Positions 14,881 through 20,573 of a stretch of DNA of 20,573 bases are shown in pieces (within the stretch, counting starts at the first letter, position 1; each line of letters opens with the position of its first letter). A model generated the notes under the pieces. It was given only the letters and a program-made list of their open reading frames with translations. It did not search any database and was not told the origin of the DNA. Position numbers and translations under genes: made by a program. The stretch comes from Bacteroides sp. UBA1773 (lineage in GTDB: Bacteria > Bacteroidota > Bacteroidia > Bacteroidales > Bacteroidaceae), in the NCBI GenBank assembly GCA_002315285.1, contig DCGR01000013.1, positions 1 to 20,573 on the forward strand. Direction: 5' to 3'.

Positions 14881-15442
14881 TCATTTCTGCGACAACAAGT
14901 TCCAATTCATCGTACCACTCTTGACCGAACTTACGCACAAGAGGTTCTTTCAGGAATCGATACAAAGGCATATCAGATTTTTGGCCTAACAGGAGGGCAG
15001 CCTTACAAACGTCCCATTTGTTGTAATTCACTGCGATGTACGCTCCATAATTGGTCAGACGCACGGGATACAAATGGCAGGAAATCGGCTTGTAGAATTT
15101 TGTTTTCCCTGCCCTGTATGCTCTTTCAATGGCACAATACGTACACCCATCGGCCTCATGCTTGGCAAAGACACAGTCACGGCCACGGACTATCGAGGTC
15201 ACCAAGTCGCCTTGAGAATCAGCATACACTACACCCTGCTGATGGATGACATCCTTAGCCTCCTCGGTGAGGCTCTCCCATACCACTGGGAGAACCTCTT
15301 CGAGTTGGGCTATTTCATCCAATTCGACAGGAGCGCCCGCGTCACCTTCCACACAGCAACAACCGTGACATGAAGACAAATCACACACGAATTTCTCTGT
15401 GATCAAGTCCAATGAGACGAGCGTATCCTGAATCTGTATCAT
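14861..15442 (-). CDS. DUF3109 family cysteine-rich protein
   Basis: A 193-residue soluble protein of the DUF3109 family, without a known reaction. Cysteines are clustered as in zinc or iron-sulfur proteins of the YkgJ type: Cys20, Cys25 and Cys28-30 in SSCHGCCC, then Cys90, Cys100, Cys103 (DGCTYC), Cys122 (ISCHLYP) and Cys146. The block CHGCCCVEGDAGAPVELDE is the family signature. It overlaps the gpmI stop codon by 4 nt (ATGA), so translation is probably coupled and the two genes share a transcript. The functional link to glycolysis is not evident. Family is certain; function is unknown. Confidence 0.9.
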   Translation of the reverse strand: MIQIQDTLVSLDLITEKFVCDLSSCHGCCCVEGDAGAPVELDEIAQLEEVLPVVWESLTEEAKDVIHQQGVVYADSQGDLVTSIVRGRDCVFAKHEADGCTYCAIERAYRAGKTKFYKPISCHLYPVRLTNYGAYIAVNYNKWDVCKAALLLGQKSDMPLYRFLKEPLVRKFGQEWYDELELVVAEMKKQKMV

Positions 15443-16962
15443 GCACCTATCAGATTCTTACCCGTCATTTCTGCCGGTTGTGCCAATCCCATGATATGAA
15501 GAATCGAAGGAGCCACATCGGCCAAGACACCATCTGAAAGTCTCGCATCCTTGTGGGATGAGACATACACAAAAGGAACCGGATTCAACGAATGAGCAGT
15601 ATTAGGAGTACCGTCGGCATTGGTTGCATGGTCGGCATTGCCATGGTCGGCAATGATAATCACCTCGTAATCATTGGCCTTTGCAGCTTCCACAGTATCC
15701 TTCACACAAGCATCAATGGCTACAACAGCCTTTTCGATGGCTTCATATACTCCCGTATGACCCACCATATCGCCATTGGCATAGTTCACCACAATGAAAT
15801 CATATTTCCGAGCAGCAATAGCCTCTACCAGTTTGTCCTTCACCTCATACGCACTCATCTCTGGCTTCAAGTCGTAAGTAGCGACCTTTGGGCTCGGCAC
15901 TAAGATACGTTCTTCTGCATCGTAGGGTGTTTCACGACCTCCATTAAAGAAGAACGTGACGTGTGCATATTTTTCAGTCTCTGCGATATGGAGTTGCTTC
16001 TTGCCTTGAGTGGAAAGATATTCGCCCAACGTATTTTGTACGTTTTCCTTATCGAAAAGAATATGAACACCTGTAAAAGAGGCGTCATAGGGCGTCATAC
16101 AATAATACTGCAACCCAGGAATGGTGTGCATGCCAGCCTCTGGCATATCCTTTTGAGTCAGAACGACTGTCAGCTCTTTTGCACGGTCATTGCGATAGTT
16201 GAAGAATATCACGACATCACCCTCCTTGATGGTTCCATCGACCGAACTGTTATGAATAGGCTTGATGAACTCATCGGTTACTCCCTCGTCGTAGCTTTGT
16301 TGCATGGCTTGAACCATATCAGTGGATTGGACACCTTTTCCTTGAACCAGCAAATCATAAGCTTCCTTGATCCTTTCCCAACGTTTGTCGCGATCCATTG
16401 CATAAAAACGTCCCACAATGCTTGCAATGGCACAACCATTCTTTTCACAATGAGCACTCAACTGCTCAATGAATCCCTTACCACTCTTCGGGTCAGTGTC
16501 ACGGCCATCCATGAAGCAATGGACATAAGTGTGCTGAATGGCATATTCATGAGCTATCTCACACAACTTAAACAAATGATCAAAACTTGAATGGACACCG
16601 CCATTCGAAGTAAGACCCATGATGTGAACAGACTTCCCTGTCTGTTTCGCATAAGAATAGGCCGCAACGATTTCCTTATTGGAAAGAATACTGCCATCGG
16701 CACAAGCACGATTGATTTTCACCAAATCCTGATACACAATACGTCCTGCACCAATATTCAAATGACCAACCTCTGAATTACCCATCTGACCATCAGGCAA
16801 GCCCACGTTCTCGCCACTCGCCTGCAACTGTGAATGAGGATAATTTTTCAAAAGATTATCCCAATAAGGTGTTGGAGTACTGAAAATCACATCATCCTTG
16901 GCATGATCGCCAATGCCCCATCCATCAAGAATCATTAATAGCGCTTTTTTTCCCATGTTCAT
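15439..16962 (-). CDS. gpmI: 2,3-bisphosphoglycerate-independent phosphoglycerate mutase
   Basis: Interconverts 3- and 2-phosphoglycerate in glycolysis and gluconeogenesis, using two manganese ions and a phosphoserine intermediate. The N-terminus reads LLMILDGWGIGDH with metal ligand Asp13. The catalytic serine is Ser63 in GQMGNSEVGHLNIGAGR. FMDGRDTDPKSG, FFNYRNDRAKEL and ADHGNADHATN carry further ligands and substrate contacts. The length of 507 aa fits the family. The start at 16962 (MNMGKK) or 16956 (MGKK) cannot be separated. A -7 box TATCTTTG lies 25 nt upstream. DUF3109 follows with an ATGA overlap. Confidence 0.97.
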   Translation of the reverse strand: MNMGKKALLMILDGWGIGDHAKDDVIFSTPTPYWDNLLKNYPHSQLQASGENVGLPDGQMGNSEVGHLNIGAGRIVYQDLVKINRACADGSILSNKEIVAAYSYAKQTGKSVHIMGLTSNGGVHSSFDHLFKLCEIAHEYAIQHTYVHCFMDGRDTDPKSGKGFIEQLSAHCEKNGCAIASIVGRFYAMDRDKRWERIKEAYDLLVQGKGVQSTDMVQAMQQSYDEGVTDEFIKPIHNSSVDGTIKEGDVVIFFNYRNDRAKELTVVLTQKDMPEAGMHTIPGLQYYCMTPYDASFTGVHILFDKENVQNTLGEYLSTQGKKQLHIAETEKYAHVTFFFNGGRETPYDAEERILVPSPKVATYDLKPEMSAYEVKDKLVEAIAARKYDFIVVNYANGDMVGHTGVYEAIEKAVVAIDACVKDTVEAAKANDYEVIIIADHGNADHATNADGTPNTAHSLNPVPFVYVSSHKDARLSDGVLADVAPSILHIMGLAQPAEMTGKNLIGA

Positions 16963-16986
16963 TTATTTTTATGTCGAATTATGCCG

Positions 16987-17018
16987 CAAAGATACTGCAA
17001 TAATTCCAAAACGCGAAA
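16987..17018 (-). promoter_or_regulatory. Promoter of gpmI-DUF3109
   Basis: The minus strand has TATCTTTG (16994-16987), a perfect -7 box, with TTTC (17018-17015; one mismatch to TTTG) 20 nt upstream. The expected start of transcription is near 16980, giving a leader of about 18 nt. Confidence 0.6.
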
Positions 17019-17078
17019 CAAAATCGATATGCTACCACAGAAATGATGAATTGCGGAAACAGAATCAAACTTTTGTCG

Positions 17079-17086
17079 TATCTTTA
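17079..17086 (+). promoter_or_regulatory. -7 box TATCTTTA of the argE-like gene
   Basis: One mismatch to TAnnTTTG. Its predicted transcript start (near 17093) lies inside the longer open frame that begins at 17043, which argues for a start at 17100 or 17112. Confidence 0.4.
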
Positions 17087-17111
17087 CGCACAAAAGATAA
17101 TGAGACAATCT

Positions 17112-18185
17112 ATGAATCTTGACCAATCTATTTCGAACGCTGTTGAAATGCTTCAACGCATGATTGAAATTCCATCGGTGAGCCGAGAAGAATGTGAAGT
17201 GGCCGATTTCCTGCAAAAAAGCATCCAGGAAAAAGGAATCGAGACCTATCGCAAGGGCAACAACATCTGGTGTGTGGGGACGAGTTTTGAGGAACGCAAG
17301 CCTACTCTTCTCCTCAACTCCCATATCGACACCGTGAAACCCGTTGCCGGATGGACCCGACATCCATTCACAGCCACTCAAGAAAATGGTCGCCTCTATG
17401 GCCTAGGGAGCAACGATGCAGGAGCCTCGGTCGTATCACTGCTTCAAACGTTTTATCGCTTGATTACAGAAGAACAACCATACAACATCGTATTCTTGGC
17501 TTCGTGCGAAGAAGAAGTGTCTGGGAAAAACGGCATTGAATGCGTACTGCCGTCACTGCCCAAGATTGATGTCGCCTTAGTGGGAGAACCGACCAACATG
17601 CAGCCAGCCATTGCAGAAAAAGGATTGATGGTACTTGATGTGTGTGCCCATGGCAAAGCAGGGCACGCTGCGCGCAACGAAGGCATCAATGCCATATACG
17701 TGGCAATGGATGATTTGTCGTGGTTTCGCACCCACCAATTTCCACGCGAATCGGCCCTGTTGGGCAAGGTGAAGATGACCGTGACACAAATCAATGCAGG
17801 AACCCAACACAACGTCGTTCCTGACACCTGTTCAATTGTTGTGGACGTACGAAGCAACGAATGTTACACCAACCAAGAAATTTACGATGAAATCTGCAGC
17901 AACGTACATGCTGAAGTGAAAGCACGTTCCTTCCGATTGAATTCCTCGCACATAGCGCTTTCACATCCCTTGGTGCAGCGAGCCACCCATTTGGGCCGCA
18001 ACACATTTGGTTCCCCCACTCTATCAGACCAAGCCCTTATGCCTTTTCCCTCCATGAAAATGGGACCCGGTGATTCATCACGTTCGCACACAGCCAACGA
18101 ATTTATCAGATTGGAAGAGATCGCCGAAGGCATCACACTCTACTATCAGCTTCTGAACAAATTAGACCTTGGATTCGAATTCTAA
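17112..18185 (+). CDS. argE: M20 family deacylase, N-acetyl/N-succinyl-ornithine type
   Basis: Cytosolic metallo-deacylase, most similar in style to ArgE, which releases ornithine in arginine synthesis. In some Bacteroidetes this pathway uses N-succinyl rather than N-acetyl intermediates, so the acyl group is uncertain. From the ATG at 17112 (MNLDQS, 357 aa) the motifs are NSHIDTV (His71, Asp73), GSNDAGAS (Asp102), SCEEEVSGKNG (Glu133-135), GEPTNMQPAIAEKG, and HGKAGHAARNEGINAI in the lid domain. The final ligand lies in SRSHTANEF. The frame is open from 17043, but the added residues (MMNCGNRIKL...) do not look like the family and overlap the likely promoter. It stands alone, divergent from gpmI. 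Confidence 0.8.
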   Translation: MNLDQSISNAVEMLQRMIEIPSVSREECEVADFLQKSIQEKGIETYRKGNNIWCVGTSFEERKPTLLLNSHIDTVKPVAGWTRHPFTATQENGRLYGLGSNDAGASVVSLLQTFYRLITEEQPYNIVFLASCEEEVSGKNGIECVLPSLPKIDVALVGEPTNMQPAIAEKGLMVLDVCAHGKAGHAARNEGINAIYVAMDDLSWFRTHQFPRESALLGKVKMTVTQINAGTQHNVVPDTCSIVVDVRSNECYTNQEIYDEICSNVHAEVKARSFRLNSSHIALSHPLVQRATHLGRNTFGSPTLSDQALMPFPSMKMGPGDSSRSHTANEFIRLEEIAEGITLYYQLLNKLDLGFEF

Positions 18186-18221
18186 ACGAAATTCCTGATA
18201 AAGATTCTCTAAGTCAAAGAG

Positions 18222-18485
18222 TTATATCATGTATAATTCTTTGCAGCGGAGCGGTCTGTCCACAATGTACTTGGAAATGAGTTGCCTGATCTGCTTGTGA
18301 ACTTCGTCAGGAGGACAGGTCGATTCTCCGCCAACTACATTAGGTGACTTTTTGTATTCTCCGACATTGGACCAAGACTTGCGGCTGTCGGATGTGCCGG
18401 ACTTCAATATGGAATGAATCTCTTTAATGAGAGATTCCGTCAGTTTATCAAGAGCACGATCAATGACGAAATCTATACATCTGAA
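18222..18485 (-). pseudogene. N-terminal remnant of a Fic family protein
   Basis: An open stretch of 87 codons, bounded by in-frame stops at 18486-18488 and 18222-18224, reads DRALDKLTESLIKEIHSIL, then KSGTSDSRKSWSNVGEYKK, SPNVVGGEST and PPDEVHKQIRQLISKY. This order (LIKEIH, GTSD, VGEYK, PNVVGG, PPDEV) is that of the N-terminal part of Fic/DOC-type AMP-transferase proteins. The catalytic core with HPFxxGNGR is missing, and the last 14 residues (IVDRPLRCKELYMI) look like unrelated sequence after a break. There is no good start codon. The family call rests on motif memory and is moderate. It lies between the argE-like and NagB-like genes. Confidence 0.6.
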
Positions 18486-18545
18486 TCACTAAGGTCTCAA
18501 GAACAATCCTGGTCACTGCTCCAAAGGCAAGCAAGAGTCACCGCA

Positions 18546-20531
18546 TCATGGATGATACTGCACAAAGGCTTCCATTGCTTCATAGCAAGCCAAGCCCAGA
18601 TTGTGGTAGATTGCAGCCGTAGCATGATTCCGATCTTCAGAGCGTTGCCAGAACAAGCGTTCGTCATTGCCCAAGAAAGGAGCACTCTCCATTTGCGACT
18701 GGTGCTTGAGGATTGCATTACGCTTGGCCCTCAACTCCTCCGGACTCAATGGCACAGCCATCTCGATGTTTTCAATCTCCCATTCAGCCCACGCGCCACG
18801 ATACATCCAGACACGACAATCCGTCAGCCACTCGGCTCCGGCTTCCTTCTCAATGTCAAGCGCGGCCAACACAGCATCCGTACAAACACGATGCGTGCCA
18901 TGCGGGTCGGCAAGGTCGCCAGCGACATAAATCTGATGCGGTTGGATTTCGCGAAGCAAATCCAAGACAATGTTCACATCCACCTCACTGATTGGGTTCT
19001 TGTCGATTCGTCCTGTCTCATAGAAAGGCAAATCGAGGAAATGACAACGCTCAAGTGGAATATTATTGAACGTACAAGCTGTTCGTGCCTCACCACGACG
19101 AATCAGTCCCTTGACGGAAAGGATGTCGCGTGTGTCGATGTCGCCCTCCTTCTTGCCATCGAGGAATGATTTGAATGCTGCATGTTTTTCGGTGACAACC
19201 TGCAATTTCCCCTCACCAAAAAGATTATTGAAACCATTCATGAAGTGCATAAAACGAACCACCTCCTCATCACCAACAGCAATATTGCCCGATGTCTCGT
19301 ATGCCACATGCACCTCATGCCCTTGCTGCACTAATCTACGGATTGTTCCTCCCATCGAAATCACATCATCATCGGGATGCGGCGAAAAGACGATGACACG
19401 CTTGGGGAATGGTGTGGAACGTTCCGGACGACAAGTATCATCCGCATTGGGTTTTCCTCCCGGCCAACCTGTAATGGTATGCTGCAAGTCATTGAATATT
19501 TGGATGTTTACGTTATATGCGGAACCATATAACGCCAACAACTCGCCCAAGCCATTCTCATTGTAGTCCTTATTGGTAAGTTTTAGCACAGGCTTATTGA
19601 GCCGCTGACAAAGCCAGACAATGGCACTCCGGATCAACTTGTCGTTCCATTCGCATTCTGTCACCAACCACGGACGCTGAATACGGGTCAGATGCGAAGC
19701 AGCCGACAAATCGACGCACACGTTCGCATCGGTATGCGTTTGCAAATACGAAGCAGGCAATGCCCGAGTGAGTTTTTCCTCTACAGCCTTGGTAATGATA
19801 TCCGCTTTGTCCTCACCCCATGCCAACAAATAAATTTTCTTGGCAGACAGAATGTTTCGAAGCCCTAATGTGATGGCACAGGTAGGCAAATGCTCAGAAC
19901 CCATGTTATGAGAAGCCTCGGCTTTGGAAGTGGCATTGATCAGAATCATCCGGGTCACTGACTCCATCAGCGACCCAGGTTCATTCATGGCAATGTTGCC
20001 TTCCCGGCCTATTCCCATCATCACAACATCCAATCCGCCAAACGACTGAATACGTTGGTCGTACATACGGCAATACTCTTGTACAGAATCCTGAGTAATC
20101 GACGTATCAATAGTAAATATGTTTTGGGGAGCGATATTCACTTGGCTGAAAAACAATTCGTTCAACTGAGCGAAACTACTATTCGTAGCGTCCTTTGGCA
20201 ATGGACAATACTCGTAGATATTAAACACCACGACATTATGAAAACTCAAACCACTCTCCTTATGTTTTCTAACCAGCTCTGCATACAAAGGTCTCAAAGA
20301 ATTTCCTGTTCCCAGTCCCAACACCACAAAACGACTTTCGCGCTGACGTTGTTGGATAAGCTGTACTATCTCGTTGGCAATCTGACCTACACCCTCATCA
20401 ATTGTTTCAAAAATGCGGGTAGGGATTTTCTCGAAACGAGTCAATTCAGACTGTACAATTGGATTCGCTGGACGGTAATACTTCGTCGAAACCCGATTCA
20501 ATGTAATACTCGAACTTAAATTTGTTTTCAT
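18546..20531 (-). CDS. nagB: NagB-like (glucosamine-6-phosphate deaminase family) / PIG-L deacetylase fusion
   Basis: Two-domain cytoplasmic protein of 661 aa. Residues about 30-310 resemble glucosamine-6-phosphate deaminase: LGLGTGNSLRPLY at 71-83, FNIYEYCPLP at 103-112 and MMGIGREGNIAMNEPGS at 171-187. Residues about 375-640 are a PIG-L/LmbE domain with zinc motif PHPDDD (384-389) and a later DPHGTH (542-547), typical of N-deacetylases of GlcNAc-type sugars. Several canonical NagB residues differ: the DEY aspartate is Tyr106, and the DGH pair is Glu177 and Asn179; Glu184 of NEP is kept. It is commonly annotated nagB in Bacteroidetes, and the symbol follows that use. Real activity may differ. 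The start at 20531 follows an AT-rich leader. Confidence 0.85.
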   Translation of the reverse strand: MKTNLSSSITLNRVSTKYYRPANPIVQSELTRFEKIPTRIFETIDEGVGQIANEIVQLIQQRQRESRFVVLGLGTGNSLRPLYAELVRKHKESGLSFHNVVVFNIYEYCPLPKDATNSSFAQLNELFFSQVNIAPQNIFTIDTSITQDSVQEYCRMYDQRIQSFGGLDVVMMGIGREGNIAMNEPGSLMESVTRMILINATSKAEASHNMGSEHLPTCAITLGLRNILSAKKIYLLAWGEDKADIITKAVEEKLTRALPASYLQTHTDANVCVDLSAASHLTRIQRPWLVTECEWNDKLIRSAIVWLCQRLNKPVLKLTNKDYNENGLGELLALYGSAYNVNIQIFNDLQHTITGWPGGKPNADDTCRPERSTPFPKRVIVFSPHPDDDVISMGGTIRRLVQQGHEVHVAYETSGNIAVGDEEVVRFMHFMNGFNNLFGEGKLQVVTEKHAAFKSFLDGKKEGDIDTRDILSVKGLIRRGEARTACTFNNIPLERCHFLDLPFYETGRIDKNPISEVDVNIVLDLLREIQPHQIYVAGDLADPHGTHRVCTDAVLAALDIEKEAGAEWLTDCRVWMYRGAWAEWEIENIEMAVPLSPEELRAKRNAILKHQSQMESAPFLGNDERLFWQRSEDRNHATAAIYHNLGLACYEAMEAFVQYHP

Positions 20532-20573
20532 TCTGCTATTTAATTAAACATTCAAGTTTCGCAAGTTAACGAA

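Noticed and set aside
18195..18230. Terminator hairpin after the argE-like gene (CTCT/AGAG)
   Set aside because: The stem is only 4 bp and there is no T-run after it.
18414..19169. Plus-strand frame of 251 codons opposite the NagB-like/PIG-L gene
   Set aside because: Antisense to a firmly identified coding sequence; the length results from low stop density on the opposite strand.

Overview
The window looks like a chromosomal segment of a Bacteroidales bacterium, probably Prevotellaceae. Several starts are preceded by the Bacteroidetes -7 promoter box TAnnTTTG, Shine-Dalgarno sequences are weak or absent, GC content is intermediate, and the genes are typical of the group: a GH78 lipoprotein, a DUF5009-type acyltransferase, gpmI followed by DUF3109, and a two-domain NagB-like/PIG-L protein. 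The genus call is an inference from style, not a database match.

Layout. (1) 24-3853: a membrane acyltransferase (-) and a secreted alpha-L-rhamnosidase lipoprotein (+) diverge from a short promoter region. (2) 3879-4632: two strong hairpins separate the rhamnosidase from the convergent rplU-rpmA operon (-), which has a TTTG-N20-TAATTTCG promoter and a leader of about 85 nt. (3) 4779-6155: an M20 dipeptidase (-). (4) 6156-8925: an accessory or decayed zone. It holds no convincing intact host gene, but contains a heptamer tandem repeat, a hairpin, a decayed reading frame, a complete-looking ISAzo13-like insertion sequence (about 7042-8383, with 7-bp direct repeats and imperfect inverted repeats), and the frameshifted C-terminal remnant of a cytosine-5 DNA methyltransferase followed by a 31-codon stub. 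(5) 8929-10962: a 7TM-HD phosphohydrolase (-), divergent from gltX-waaA-Ca2+/Na+ antiporter (+, 11040-14820). (6) 14861-16962: gpmI and a DUF3109 protein (-, ATGA overlap), divergent from an ArgE-like M20 deacylase (+). (7) 18222-18485: a Fic-family N-terminal remnant (-). (8) 18546-20531: a NagB-like/PIG-L fusion (-) whose deaminase domain lacks several canonical catalytic residues.

Most of the window is core metabolism and housekeeping: translation (L21, L27, GltX), the lipid A inner core (WaaA), glycolysis (GpmI), peptide and arginine metabolism (two M20 enzymes), nucleotide signalling (HD protein), and polysaccharide or amino-sugar use (GH78, NagB-like/PIG-L). The most interesting signals are the IS element with a promoter-overlapping hairpin that could guard against read-through transcription, the dead restriction-modification remnant beside it, and the atypical NagB-like active site. 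I found no CRISPR array, no RNA gene I could defend and no clearly new multi-gene system.
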